From Streptomyces sp. CBMA291 (GTDB lineage Bacteria; Actinomycetota; Actinomycetes; Streptomycetales; Streptomycetaceae): 64,000 nucleotides of DNA. Under the pieces are notes generated by a model that was given only the letters and a program-made list of their open reading frames with translations, searched no databases and was not told the DNA's origin. Position numbers and translations under genes: made by a program. The stretch spans positions 1-64,000 of the forward strand of contig NZ_MSJP01000053.1 of the NCBI RefSeq assembly GCF_014596525.1, given 5' to 3'. Of the stretch, positions 8,836-18,081 are shown piece after piece (the first letter of the stretch is position 1; every line of letters starts with the position of its first letter).

Positions 8836-10155
8836 ATGGACACGGCCGATCCCGCAGCGCCCGCAGTCGGCGGTGTCGCCCCAGCGACCCCCGGGACCCC
8901 TGGGACCCCGGCGGCACCAGGGGGCCCGCCGGTGCCGTCCCGGGCCGGGGCCGGTTTCATCACCTCCCTGACCGGCGCCTACTTCGGCACCTGGCTGGCG
9001 CTGCTGCCCGCCGCGCAGATCACGCTCGCCCTGCGCGTCCAGCAGATCGCCCCCGACAACAAGGCGGGGGTCCTCTCCCTCGTCCTGTCCGCGGGCGCCG
9101 TCGTCGCCCTGCTCGGCCAGAACGTCTTCGGGCTGCTCTCCGACCGGACCACCAGCCGGTTCGGGATGCGGCGGCCCTGGATCGCCGCCGGTGCCGTCTC
9201 CGGCGCCCTCAGCCTCCTCCTGCTCGCCAACGCCTCCAGCGTCCCCGTGCTCGTCGTGGCCTGGGCCCTGACCCAGCTGACCTTCAACGCGCTGCTGGCC
9301 GGGCTCAACCCCGTCGTCCTCGACCAGGTGCCCTCCTCGCAGATCGGCCGGGTCGCCGCCCTCGTCGGTCTCACCACCCAGCTGGGCGTGGCCGGCGGCG
9401 CCTTCCTCGTCCAGGCGCTGCTGCCCGACCTGACCCTGGCCCTGCTCGTCCCCGCCCTGGTCTGCCTGGTGGGCACCGGCGTACTCCTGAAGGTCCTGCC
9501 CGACCGGCGGCTCGCGCGGGCCGACCGCCCGCCGATGACCTGGCGGACCTTGCTGCGCGCCTACTGGGTCAGCCCGCGCCGGGCGCCCGACTTCGCCTGG
9601 GCGTGGCTCTCCCGCTTCCTGGTCGGCTTCGGCAACGTGACCCTGAGCAGCTATCAGACGTACTTCCTCATGGACCGCTTCGGGTACGACGAGGACTCCA
9701 TCGGCGGTGTCGTCTTCCAGGCGCTGCTGGTGAACGCCATCGGGGTGGTCCTGGCCAGTCTGGTCTTCGGGGCGCTGTCGGACCGGATGGGCAGGCGCAA
9801 GCCCTTCGTCCTGCTCTCCGCGATCGTGCTCGCCCTGGCCCACGTGCTGGCCACGTTCGCCCCGTCGCTCGGCTGGTACCTCGCGGCGACCGCCCTCGCG
9901 GGCATCGCGGGCGGCTGCTACCTCGCCGTCGATCTGGCCCTCGTCGCCCAGGTCCTGCCCTCGCGCGCCGACACCGGCAAGGACATGAGCGTCTTCCATC
10001 TGGCGCAGGTGCTGCCGCAGTCGGTGGCGCCCGTGGTCGCCCCGGTCTTCCTCGCCCTCGGCGGCGGGGACAACTACGCGGCCTTCTTCCTCGCCGGGGC
10101 GGTCATCGGCCTGGTCGGAGCCGTGTGCACCCAGCGGATCAAGTCCGTCAGCTGA
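8836..10155 (+). CDS. MFS glycoside/sugar transporter
   Basis: 439 residues with about 12 hydrophobic segments. Start ATG 8836 has GGAGG at 8824-8828. The loop GLLSDRTTSRFGMRRPW after the second helix and the matching FGALSDRMGRRKPF after the eighth are the classical MFS motif A in both halves. The pattern fits the sugar-importing part of the superfamily. The first about 35 residues are Ala/Pro/Gly-rich and cytoplasmic. It is the first gene behind the LacI operators and lies 103 bp before the GH3 gene, so it presumably imports the intact (possibly sulfated) glycoside used by the locus. No substrate-specific residue can be assigned. Confidence 0.88.
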   Translation: MDTADPAAPAVGGVAPATPGTPGTPAAPGGPPVPSRAGAGFITSLTGAYFGTWLALLPAAQITLALRVQQIAPDNKAGVLSLVLSAGAVVALLGQNVFGLLSDRTTSRFGMRRPWIAAGAVSGALSLLLLANASSVPVLVVAWALTQLTFNALLAGLNPVVLDQVPSSQIGRVAALVGLTTQLGVAGGAFLVQALLPDLTLALLVPALVCLVGTGVLLKVLPDRRLARADRPPMTWRTLLRAYWVSPRRAPDFAWAWLSRFLVGFGNVTLSSYQTYFLMDRFGYDEDSIGGVVFQALLVNAIGVVLASLVFGALSDRMGRRKPFVLLSAIVLALAHVLATFAPSLGWYLAATALAGIAGGCYLAVDLALVAQVLPSRADTGKDMSVFHLAQVLPQSVAPVVAPVFLALGGGDNYAAFFLAGAVIGLVGAVCTQRIKSVS

Positions 10156-10209
10156 GCCCTCCCCCGAAGAGCCCCCCCCTTCCCCGGCATCCGCCCCACA
10201 CCCGGACTC

Positions 10210-10241
10210 GCACCCGCACCCGCACCCGCACCCGCACCCGA
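10210..10241. repeat. CACCCG microsatellite
   Basis: About five copies of the hexamer CACCCG between the MFS and GH3 genes, just upstream of the GH3 ribosome-binding region. Low complexity; copy number is likely to vary between strains. Confidence 0.85.
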
Positions 10242-10258
10242 CGAGAAAGCACCCCACC

Positions 10259-12778
10259 ATGGCCACCCCCACCGACCCGCTCACCGATCCCCTCGCGCCC
10301 CCGCACGCCGACGCCTCCCCCGGGCCGTACGCGGACGTCGTGGACGCGGCGCTCGCCCGCCTCGACCTGGACGCCAAGGCCCGGCTGCTCTCCGGCCAGG
10401 ACCTGTGGTCGCTGCCCGCCCTGCCCGAGATCGGGCTCGCCTCCCTGGTCATGTCCGACGGCCCGGTCGGCGTACGCGGCTCCGGCTGGTCGCCCGACGA
10501 CCCGTCGCTGACGCTGCCGAGCCCCACCGCGCTCGCCGCGAGCTGGGATCCGGAACTGGCCAGGCGCGCCGGGCGGGTCCTGGCCCAGGAGGCCCACCGC
10601 AAGGGCGTCCACGTCCTGCTCGCCCCGACGGTCAATCTGCACCGCTCCCCGCTGGGCGGCCGGCACTTCGAGGCGTACTCCGAGGACCCGCTGCTCACCG
10701 CCCGGATCGGCACCGGCTACGTCACCGGCGTCCAGGAAGGCGGGGTCGCCGCCACGGTCAAGCACTTCGTCGCCAACGACGCCGAGACCGAGCGGTTCAC
10801 CGTCGACAACCACGTCGACGAGCGCACCCTGCGGGAGCTGTACCTGGCCCCCTTCGAGGAGATCATCGCCGCCGCGAACCCGTGGCTGGTGATGTCCGCG
10901 TACAACTCGGTCAACGGCCCCACCATGACCGAACACCGTGACCTCCAGGTCGGCGTCCTGCGCGAGGAGTGGGGCTACGACGGCGTCGTCGTCTCCGACT
11001 GGCTGGCCGCCCGCGACACCGTACGGGCGATCGACGGCGGTCTGGACGTGGCCATGCCCGGCCCCAGCACGGTCTTCGGTCCCGCGCTCGCCGCCGCCGT
11101 CCGCGCGGGCACGGTGGCCGAGGAGACCGTCGACGCCGCCGCCCGCCGGGTCCTGCTGCTCGCCGCCCGGCTCGGGCTCCTCGCGGGCGCCGCCCCGGTC
11201 GTGCCCGCCGCCCTGCGGCCCGCGCCGGCCGACGGGACGGCGTGCGCCCGCGAGATCGCCGCCCGCTCCTTCGTCCTCCTCCGCAACGAGCAGGACGTCC
11301 TGCCGCTCGCGCAGGACCCGGCCGGAACGGACGGCATCGCGCTCATCGGGCACGCCGCCCGGCACGCCCGCATCCTGGGCGGCGGCTCGGCGACCGTCTT
11401 CCCCGGCGCCGTCGTCACCCCGCTGGACGGGCTGCGGGCCGCCCTTCCCGAGGGCACCCCGCTCACCTGGGTGCGGGGCGCCGACCTCAGCGACGGTCTG
11501 TCCCCCGCCGCCGACGGCTTCACCCTGCGGGCCGTCCTGCGGGACGCGCGCGGCGCCGTCCTCGCCGAGCAGCCCCTGCCCGACGGGCGCATCCGGTGGA
11601 TGGCCGAGACCCTGCCCGGCGGCGCCGACTTCGACGCCCTGGAGACCGTGGAACTGACCGGCACCTTCGTCCCCCGGAGCGACGGACCGCACGAGTTCGG
11701 CACGCGCGGGCTCGGCGCCTTCCACCTCACCGTCGGCGACACCACGCTCTACGACGGGATCCACCGCCCCGCCGACGCCGACCCGCTGGCCGTCATCACC
11801 GGCCCCCCGGTCCCGCGCGGCACCGTGGACCTGACCGCCGGGGAGCCCGTCGAGATCAGCCTCCTCGCCGCCACCCCGAAGATGGAGTACGGCTCCCTGC
11901 GCGGAGTCACCTTCGGGCTCGCCCACCGCGAACCCGTCGGCGAGGACGAGGAGTTGATCGAGGAGGCCGTGGCCGCTGCCGCCGCCGCCCACACCGCGGT
12001 CGTCGTCGTGGCCACCACGGAGACCGTGGAGAGCGAGGGCTTCGACCGCACCTCCCTGCGGCTGCCCGGACGGCAGGACGAACTGGTCGCCCGGGTCGCC
12101 GCCGCCAACCCCCGTACCGTCGTCGTGGTCAACGCGGGCGCGCCCGTCGAGATGCCGTGGCGCGAGGACGTCGCCGCGATCCTGCTCACCTGGTTCCCCG
12201 GCGAGCAGGGCGGCGCCGCCCTCGCCGACGTCCTGCTCGGGCGCGATGAGCCCTCCGGCAGGCTCCCCACCACCTGGCCCGGCCGTCTCGACGAGGCCCC
12301 CGTCCACCGGGTCACCCCGCACGAGGGCGTCCTCCCGTACGAGGAGGAGGGGTTCATCGGCTACCGCGCCTGGCAGCGCCACCCGGCCGCACCCGCGTAC
12401 CCCTTCGGCTTCGGGCTCGGCTACACCGACTGGGAGCACGAGCGGATCGAGACCGTCGACGCCCGCACCGTACGGGTCCGGCTCCGCAACACCGGGCACC
12501 GCCAGGGCCGTTCCGTCGTCCAGTTGTACGTCGCTCCCGCCGACCCCGCGACGGCCGACGGCCCGGCGCGGCCCGAGCGCTGGCTCGCGGGCTTCGCCTC
12601 CGTCACCGCCGGTCCCGGCGAGAGCGCCGAGGCGACCGTCGCACTGCCCGAGCGGGCGTTCCAGGTCTGGGACACCGCCGACGGTTCCTGGCGGACGCTT
12701 CCCGGCAGCTACACCGTCCACGCCGCGCACCACGCGACCGCGCTCACGCTCTCCACCGAGCTGACCGTCACGGGCTGA
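10259..12778 (+). CDS. Glycoside hydrolase family 3 beta-glycosidase with PA14 insertion
   Basis: 839 residues, the length of PA14-containing GH3 beta-glucosidases. Order: (beta/alpha)8-like domain with substrate motif VKHFVANDAETERF and nucleophile motif VVVSDW (Asp247); alpha/beta sandwich interrupted at about residues 385-530 by a PA14-like domain (LTGTFVPRSDGPHEFGTRG); acid/base region ETVESEGFDR (Glu591 by analogy with Kluyveromyces enzymes); C-terminal fibronectin-III-like domain. It hydrolyses non-reducing terminal beta-linked sugars. There is no signal peptide, so it acts on imported glycoside in the cytoplasm. Belongs to the LacI-controlled group with the MFS importer and probably the following FAD dehydrogenase. 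Confidence 0.92.
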   Translation: MATPTDPLTDPLAPPHADASPGPYADVVDAALARLDLDAKARLLSGQDLWSLPALPEIGLASLVMSDGPVGVRGSGWSPDDPSLTLPSPTALAASWDPELARRAGRVLAQEAHRKGVHVLLAPTVNLHRSPLGGRHFEAYSEDPLLTARIGTGYVTGVQEGGVAATVKHFVANDAETERFTVDNHVDERTLRELYLAPFEEIIAAANPWLVMSAYNSVNGPTMTEHRDLQVGVLREEWGYDGVVVSDWLAARDTVRAIDGGLDVAMPGPSTVFGPALAAAVRAGTVAEETVDAAARRVLLLAARLGLLAGAAPVVPAALRPAPADGTACAREIAARSFVLLRNEQDVLPLAQDPAGTDGIALIGHAARHARILGGGSATVFPGAVVTPLDGLRAALPEGTPLTWVRGADLSDGLSPAADGFTLRAVLRDARGAVLAEQPLPDGRIRWMAETLPGGADFDALETVELTGTFVPRSDGPHEFGTRGLGAFHLTVGDTTLYDGIHRPADADPLAVITGPPVPRGTVDLTAGEPVEISLLAATPKMEYGSLRGVTFGLAHREPVGEDEELIEEAVAAAAAAHTAVVVVATTETVESEGFDRTSLRLPGRQDELVARVAAANPRTVVVVNAGAPVEMPWREDVAAILLTWFPGEQGGAALADVLLGRDEPSGRLPTTWPGRLDEAPVHRVTPHEGVLPYEEEGFIGYRAWQRHPAAPAYPFGFGLGYTDWEHERIETVDARTVRVRLRNTGHRQGRSVVQLYVAPADPATADGPARPERWLAGFASVTAGPGESAEATVALPERAFQVWDTADGSWRTLPGSYTVHAAHHATALTLSTELTVTG

Positions 12779-12794
12779 CCCGCACCCCTCGAAC

Positions 12795-12844
12795 GCCGGG
12801 GGACCGCACGCCGGGGCAGGGAACCCGACGGCCGGTCCCCCGGC
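12795..12844 (+). promoter_or_regulatory. Hairpin between GH3 and FAD dehydrogenase genes
   Basis: Perfect 12-bp inverted repeat GCCGGGGGACCG...CGGTCCCCCGGC (12795-12806 and 12833-12844), 16 bp after the GH3 stop. It may be a terminator or a partial attenuator/mRNA-stabilising hairpin, as the next gene runs in the same direction. Confidence 0.5.
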
Positions 12845-12898
12845 ACCCCCGCGCTCCGCCCCTCTCCGGCGGCGGACGTCACGAAGGAGACACGTTCC

Positions 12899-14575
12899 AT
12901 GGACGCCGACGTCATCGTCGTCGGAGCCGGGCTCGCGGGCCTGGTCGCCGCGCACGAACTCACCTCACGGGGGCGGCGCGTCGCCCTCGTCGACCAGGAA
13001 GGCCCGGCGGACCTCGGCGGCCAGGCCCACTGGTCGTTCGGCGGGCTCTTCCTCGTCGACTCCCCCGAACAGCGCCGCATGGGCGTCCGGGACTCCCTCG
13101 CCCTCGCCTGGAGCGACTGGCGGGGCAGCGCCGGGTTCGACCGGCTCGACGACGAGGACGCCCTGGCGGTCCAATGGGCCCGCGCCTACGTCGAGTTCGC
13201 CGCCGGGGAGAAACGCTCCTGGCTCACCGGCCACGGCCTCTCCTTCCTGCCCACCGTCGGCTGGGCCGAGCGCGGGGACCTGCGCGCCGACGGACACGGC
13301 AACTCCGTCCCCCGTTTCCACGTCACCTGGGGCACCGGCCCCGGTGTCGTCGCCCCCTTCGCGCACAGCGCCCGGGAGGCGGCGGCCGCGGGCCGGCTCG
13401 TCTTCCACCACCGCCACCGCGTCGACGAACTCCTCGTGACGGACGGCGCCGTCACGGGCGTACGGGGCGCACTGCTCGCCGAGGACCACTCCCCGCGCGG
13501 CGTGGCCACCAACCGGGAGGTGACCGGCGAGTTCACGCTCACCGCGCAGGCGGTCGTCGTCGCCAGCGGCGGCATCGGCGCCGCCCACGACCTCGTGCGC
13601 CGCCACTGGCCCGACCGCCTCGGGACCCCGCCCACCCGGATGGTCACGGGCGTCCCCGCCTATGTCGACGGACGGATGCTCGACATCAGCGCGGCGGCGG
13701 GCGCGCGTCTGGTCAACAGCGACCGCATGTGGCACTACACCGAGGGGCTGCGGAACTGGGACCCGATCTGGCCCGGCCACGGCATCCGCGTCCTGCCCGG
13801 CCCGTCCCCGCTCTGGTTCGACGCCTTGGGCAGGCGCCTCCCCGTGCCCTGTCTGCCCGGCTACGACACCCTGGGCACCCTGCGCCATCTGCGTACGACA
13901 CCCGATCTCGCCCCGCACGACCACTCGTGGTTCATCGTCACCCAGAAGATCATCGAGAAGGAGTTCGCCCTGTCGGGGTCGGAGCAGAACCCCGACATCA
14001 CCGGCAAGGACCGCGCCGCCTTCCTCCGCTCCCGGCTCGTCGGCAAGGGCGCGCCCGCCCCCGTGGAGGCGTTCAAGCGGCACGGCGAGGACTTCGTGGT
14101 GGCGGACACTCTGGAACGGCTCGTCGCCGGGATGAACCGGCTCACCGAGGAGCCGCTGCTCGACCCGGTGGAGATCCGGCGTCAGATCGAGGCGCGTGAC
14201 CTCCAGATCTCCCACCCCTTCGCCAAGGACGCCCAGGTCCAGGGCATCCGCAACGCCCGCCGCTATCTCGGCGACCGGCTCGGCCGCGCCGCCGCCCCGC
14301 ACCGGATCCTCGACCCGGCCGCCGGTCCCCTCATCGGGGTGAAGCTGCACGTCCTGACCCGCAAGACCCTCGGCGGCATCCAGACCGACCTGGACTCCCG
14401 GGCCCTCGGCCGGGACGGGCGGCCCGTCGAGGGGCTGTACGCGGCGGGCGAGGTGGCGGGCTTCGGCGGCGGAGGCGCGCACGGCTACAACGCCCTGGAG
14501 GGCACCTTCCTCGGCGGCTGTCTGTTCACCGGCCGCCAGGCGGGCCGTGCGGCGGCCCGCGCGACGGGCGCCTGA
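12899..14575 (+). CDS. FAD-binding dehydrogenase (fumarate-reductase/KstD-like fold)
   Basis: 558 residues. N-terminal Rossmann fingerprint ADVIVVGAGLAGLVAAHEL binds FAD; VVVASGGIGAAHD and the C-terminal GLYAAGEVAGFGGGG close the FAD site, as in fumarate reductase flavoproteins and 3-ketosteroid dehydrogenases. It probably removes hydrogens across a C-C bond of a ring or acid substrate; the actual substrate is unknown. Starts at ATG 12899 with GAAGGAGA upstream. It follows GH3 on the same strand and converges on the sulfatases, so it may act on the aglycone or sugar released in this locus. That role is inferred from location only. Confidence 0.82.
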   Translation: MDADVIVVGAGLAGLVAAHELTSRGRRVALVDQEGPADLGGQAHWSFGGLFLVDSPEQRRMGVRDSLALAWSDWRGSAGFDRLDDEDALAVQWARAYVEFAAGEKRSWLTGHGLSFLPTVGWAERGDLRADGHGNSVPRFHVTWGTGPGVVAPFAHSAREAAAAGRLVFHHRHRVDELLVTDGAVTGVRGALLAEDHSPRGVATNREVTGEFTLTAQAVVVASGGIGAAHDLVRRHWPDRLGTPPTRMVTGVPAYVDGRMLDISAAAGARLVNSDRMWHYTEGLRNWDPIWPGHGIRVLPGPSPLWFDALGRRLPVPCLPGYDTLGTLRHLRTTPDLAPHDHSWFIVTQKIIEKEFALSGSEQNPDITGKDRAAFLRSRLVGKGAPAPVEAFKRHGEDFVVADTLERLVAGMNRLTEEPLLDPVEIRRQIEARDLQISHPFAKDAQVQGIRNARRYLGDRLGRAAAPHRILDPAAGPLIGVKLHVLTRKTLGGIQTDLDSRALGRDGRPVEGLYAAGEVAGFGGGGAHGYNALEGTFLGGCLFTGRQAGRAAARATGA

Positions 14576-14639
14576 GCGGCCCTCTCTCCCACGGCCCTCT
14601 CCCCCGCGACCCTCTTCCCCAAGGGCCCTTTCCTCAAAG

Positions 14640-14694
14640 CCCGCACGAGCGCCCGCCCCCGGAGTCTTCCTCCAGGGGCGGGCGCTCGTGCGGG
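14640..14694. terminator. Strong bidirectional terminator
   Basis: Perfect 20-bp stem (14640-14659 with 14675-14694, CCCGCACGAGCGCCCGCCCC arm) and 15-nt loop between the convergent FAD dehydrogenase and sulfatase genes. It separates the two halves of the glycoside locus transcriptionally. Confidence 0.85.
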
Positions 14695-14705
14695 TACCGG
14701 TGCCG

Positions 14706-16145
14706 CTAGCGGGTGCCGGTCCCGGGCAGGTCCACCCGGGGCAGGCGCGGGTCCGGGTCGGCCGGTATGACGTCGGCGGTCTCCACCATCCAGCGCAGCA
14801 GGGCGTCGCGCAGCCGCTGCTCGACCTCGGCGTGCTCGCCGAGACCCGCGAGGTTGACCCGCTCCCCCGGGTCGCTCGCCCGGTGGTAAAGCTCGGGCGC
14901 CTCGTAGAGCCGCCAGACGTACGTCCACTCGCGGTCCCGTACGGCGACGGCCTTGCCCACCAGGGTCGGGTCCTCGTGCTGGAGGTCGCCCTTGCGGTCG
15001 TACGGGAACGAGGGGCGCTCCAGCTGCGGTTCCTCCTCCACGGTGAAGCCGCCCTCGGTGAAGGCGTACCGGCGGTGCTCGGCGGACGGGTCGGCCAGGA
15101 GCGGGGTCAGGCTGCGGCCGAAGTGCCGGTGGGGCGCCTCGGCTCCGGCGAGTTCGAGGATGGTGGGCAGGACGTCGATCATCTCCACCATGGAATCGCA
15201 GACCCCGCCGCCCGCGAAGCCCGCGCCGCTGATGATCAGGGGATCGCGGGTGATGGAGTCGTGCATGGCCGAGGGCCACTTCTCGATCAGGCCGTGGTCG
15301 CCGAGGTATTCGCCGTGGTCGGCGAAGAAGAGGGTCACGGTGTCGTCGGCCGCCCCGGCGGCGGAGACCGCGCTCATCACCCGGCCGAGCTGGTCGTCGA
15401 GCCGGGCGATCATGCCGTAGTAGGTGGCCTTGACCTCGCGCCACTGCTCGGGGGTGACCTCCCCGAGGCCGTACCGCTCGCGGATGGCCGCCATGTAGCG
15501 GGGTTCGCGCGCCGGGTCGCCGGGGGGCGTGGGGTCGGGCATCTCGTCCCGGTCGCACTGCGAGAACCAGGGCTCCTCCGCCTGGAAGGGGCAGTGCGGT
15601 GCGACCATCGGGACGAAGAGCACCCACGGCTGCTCGGGCGGATCGGCGAGCCACCGCTCCGCGCTGCGGGTCGCCGCCTCGTCGTGGTCGATCCGTCCCT
15701 CGCCCGACACCTCGCCCCGGTAGAAGAGCCGGGACCAGACGCCGTCGGGGTAGTCCTTCTCCTGGAAGACGTTCGGCGGGGTGGCGAAGCCGTACTCGTG
15801 GGCGCTGGCCTCGGTGACGCCGGGGGCGAAGGTGTCGCCCCGGTAGCCCGCCCAGGCCACGTGGTAGCCGGAGTCCTTGAGGATGCGCAGCAGGTTCGGC
15901 TCGTGTTCCTTGAGCAGATGGGTGAGGGTGCGGTGGCCCGCGGTGTGCGGGTACCAGCCGGTGAGGATGGACGCGCGGCTGGGCGAGCACACCGGGTGCT
16001 GGACGAACGCGTTGGTGAAGCGGGTCCCGCCGGCGGCGAGGGCGTCGATGTGCGGGGTGCTGACGTGCGGGTTGCCGAAGGCGCCGACGGCGTCGGCGCG
16101 CAGCTGGTCCGGCATGAAGATCACGAAGTTGGGGCGGGAGGACAT
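14706..16145 (-). CDS. Type I sulfatase (cysteine type)
   Basis: 479 residues. Hydrolyses sulfate esters. Family features: N-terminal FVIFMPDQLRADAVGAFGN with the metal-binding Asp, and the formylglycine signature CSPSRASILTG (Cys53, C-x-P-x-R), which must be oxidised by a formylglycine-generating enzyme to be active. FFADHGEYLGDHGL supplies further active-site ligands. No signal peptide, so cytoplasmic. It lies downstream of a second sulfatase on the same strand; the required FGE is encoded at 18723-19703. The pair, beside a glycosidase and importer, suggests desulfation of a sulfated sugar or glycoside. Substrate position is not predictable here. Confidence 0.93.
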   Translation of the reverse strand: MSSRPNFVIFMPDQLRADAVGAFGNPHVSTPHIDALAAGGTRFTNAFVQHPVCSPSRASILTGWYPHTAGHRTLTHLLKEHEPNLLRILKDSGYHVAWAGYRGDTFAPGVTEASAHEYGFATPPNVFQEKDYPDGVWSRLFYRGEVSGEGRIDHDEAATRSAERWLADPPEQPWVLFVPMVAPHCPFQAEEPWFSQCDRDEMPDPTPPGDPAREPRYMAAIRERYGLGEVTPEQWREVKATYYGMIARLDDQLGRVMSAVSAAGAADDTVTLFFADHGEYLGDHGLIEKWPSAMHDSITRDPLIISGAGFAGGGVCDSMVEMIDVLPTILELAGAEAPHRHFGRSLTPLLADPSAEHRRYAFTEGGFTVEEEPQLERPSFPYDRKGDLQHEDPTLVGKAVAVRDREWTYVWRLYEAPELYHRASDPGERVNLAGLGEHAEVEQRLRDALLRWMVETADVIPADPDPRLPRVDLPGTGTR

Positions 16146-16180
16146 GGGGCACCTCTCTTGCGGTGGTTCGGCGCGGGGCT

Positions 16181-16261
16181 GTGCTGGGTCCGCGCGGTCT
16201 CGTGCTCGGTCCGGGCGGTCTCGTGCTGGAAACGCGCGGTCTCGTGCTGGGTCCGGGCGGC
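16181..16261. repeat. 21-bp tandem repeat between the two sulfatase genes
   Basis: About 3.9 copies of a 21-bp unit (GTGCTGGGTCCGCGCGGTCT consensus; units begin 16181, 16202, 16223, 16244). On the minus strand the seven-codon unit keeps a reading frame open as a heptad of HETART(E/Q) type, but it lies between the stop of sulfatase 2 and the start of sulfatase 1. Confidence 0.85.
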
Positions 16262-16287
16262 TTTTCGCCGGGTCGGGCGGGGGCGGG

Positions 16288-17865
16288 TCAGCCCTTCTCG
16301 ACCACGCGTTCGTCGCGGGTCTGGAGGAGGGCCGCCCAGCGGGCCGCGAGTTCGACCGTGCGGGGGCGGTCGGGGGCGTGCCAGGAGACCGGGATGTTCA
16401 GATGCGCGAGCCGGGCTTCGAGGTCCTCGGCGAGATGGGCGCGGCCGGTCTCCCTGAGGTGCCGGGCGTAGTGCACGGGATCGGAGTAGTACGTGGGCCC
16501 GGTCTGGAGGGTGGCCTGCATGGGGTCGGGCAGGCAGCCCGGCTTCCCGGCGTACTCGTGCAGCCATTCGGCCAGGTGGGAGCGCATGGTGGCGGCGAGT
16601 TCCGGCTCTTCGGCGAGCAGGTCCCGGGTCAGGTGGGGGTCTTCGGTGACGTGGAAGAGCTGTTCCCACTCGGCGCGGAAGGAGCCGGGGTGGTAGGTGC
16701 GGACGTAGAGGTGGTCGCGGGTGCGGACGGCCCGCTGGTAGGTGTGCGCGCCGTGGCCGAGGACGAGGTAGGGGCGGGACTCGATGACATCGCCGCGGAC
16801 GGCGGGGGCGAAGGACTCGCCCTGCCAGCCCGCCGGGGCGGGGCCGAGTTCCAGCAGGTCGCAGAGGGTGGGGGCGAGGTCGATGTGGTACAGGAGGGCG
16901 TCGTTGCGGCGTGCCTCCTCGGGGAGTCGGTCGGTGACGCCGGGCCAGTACATGATGAGCGGCACCCGGTGGGTGGGCTCGTTGGCCAGGCCGTGTTCCG
17001 CGTACGAGCCCTGCTCGCCGAAGGATTCGCCGTGGTCGGCGCTGACGATGACGGCGGTGTCCTCCGCGATGCCCAGTTCCTCCAGGGCTTCCATGAGGCG
17101 GCCGAAGTGGTGGTCCCAGTAGTGGATCGCCCCGTCGTAGCCGTTGATCAGGTGCTCGAAGTCGGCGCGGGAGCGGATGGCGTCGGGCATGTTGTGCGGG
17201 ACGGGTGAACGGCCGCCGCCCACCAGGGAGTAGTGCAGGTCGAGGGCGCTGCGCGGGCCGTAGATCTCGGCGTGGGAGGCGATGGTCTCCTCGTCGGGCC
17301 ACTCCTGGACGGGTCCCGAGGCCGCCATCTTCTCGGTCCACTCGACGGGCTGGACGTAGTTGGTGTGCGGGTCCCAGTAGGTGAGGTGCAGATACCAGTC
17401 GTCCTCGTCGGCGTGGCGCTTGAGCCAGTCGACGGCCGCGCGGTTGACGTCCTCGGCCGCTTCGTCGCCGAGGCGGTCGGTGGCGCGGATGGACTCGCGG
17501 AAGTTGCCGTGGAAGAAGTACGCGCGGTGGCGCTCGGCGAAGACGGAGACGGCGGCGGTGTAGTGGCCGCCCCAGCCGAGGAACTGGCCGAGGAGCGGGC
17601 GGTCGGGCTCGGGGCCGTGTCCGGAGTCGAGCCGGAACTGCGCGGCGGCCCCGAAGTGCCCGATGACCCCGTTGGTGATGCCGAACTGGCCGCTGGTGAG
17701 GGCCGTACGAGAGGGCAGGCAGGGCGAGTCCGAGCAGTAGTAGCGGTCGAAGGTGACCGACTTGTCGGCGAGCTTCTGCAAGTTCGGGGTGGTGGGGCGG
17801 TGGTAGCCGTAGGGGGTGGTGTGGTCGGCGCGGAGGGTGTCCACGTCGACGTAGATGATGCGCAT
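16288..17865 (-). CDS. Type I sulfatase (cysteine type), second copy
   Basis: 525 residues from ATG 17865 (CGGAG upstream); a longer in-frame start at 18042 would add a poor leader and is rejected. The signature CLPSRTALTSG (Cys49) carries the Cys to be converted to formylglycine, and VSADHGESFGEQGSYAEHG supplies metal/phospho-sulfate site residues. Sequence divergence from the neighbouring sulfatase is high, so the two probably act on different sulfate positions. No signal peptide: cytoplasmic. Transcribed towards the first sulfatase across a repeat-bearing 142-bp gap. Depends on the FGE encoded upstream. Confidence 0.93.
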   Translation of the reverse strand: MRIIYVDVDTLRADHTTPYGYHRPTTPNLQKLADKSVTFDRYYCSDSPCLPSRTALTSGQFGITNGVIGHFGAAAQFRLDSGHGPEPDRPLLGQFLGWGGHYTAAVSVFAERHRAYFFHGNFRESIRATDRLGDEAAEDVNRAAVDWLKRHADEDDWYLHLTYWDPHTNYVQPVEWTEKMAASGPVQEWPDEETIASHAEIYGPRSALDLHYSLVGGGRSPVPHNMPDAIRSRADFEHLINGYDGAIHYWDHHFGRLMEALEELGIAEDTAVIVSADHGESFGEQGSYAEHGLANEPTHRVPLIMYWPGVTDRLPEEARRNDALLYHIDLAPTLCDLLELGPAPAGWQGESFAPAVRGDVIESRPYLVLGHGAHTYQRAVRTRDHLYVRTYHPGSFRAEWEQLFHVTEDPHLTRDLLAEEPELAATMRSHLAEWLHEYAGKPGCLPDPMQATLQTGPTYYSDPVHYARHLRETGRAHLAEDLEARLAHLNIPVSWHAPDRPRTVELAARWAALLQTRDERVVEKG

Positions 17866-17990
17866 GGCGACTCCGAGGCTCCGGTGATACGGGTTTCGGG
17901 CAGGGGACTTCACCGGTGCGGCTCGGCGGGGAGGCCGGGCGACCGGTCGTTTCCGGATGACTCGAAGCCGGAGGCGGGTGGAGGGCGGCG

Positions 17991-18071
17991 GCTCGGCGGT
18001 GGCCGGGGAGCGCGGGGCCGCGGGGTGGCGGTGGCCGGGCACGCGGGTGGCGGGCTCGGCGGTGGCCGGGG
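17991..18071. repeat. Low-complexity GGCGGTGGCC repeats
   Basis: The 216-bp gap between the PadR gene and sulfatase 2 contains two copies of GCTCGGCGGTGGCCGGGG (17991-18008 and 18054-18071) plus degenerate copies. No promoter is clear within it. Confidence 0.6.
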
Positions 18072-18081
18072 CGCGGGCGGC

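Noticed and set aside
10148..12955. 935-codon open frame antisense to the GH3 gene
   Set aside because: Composition-driven shadow frame; no family motif, while the GH3 gene on the other strand is unambiguous.
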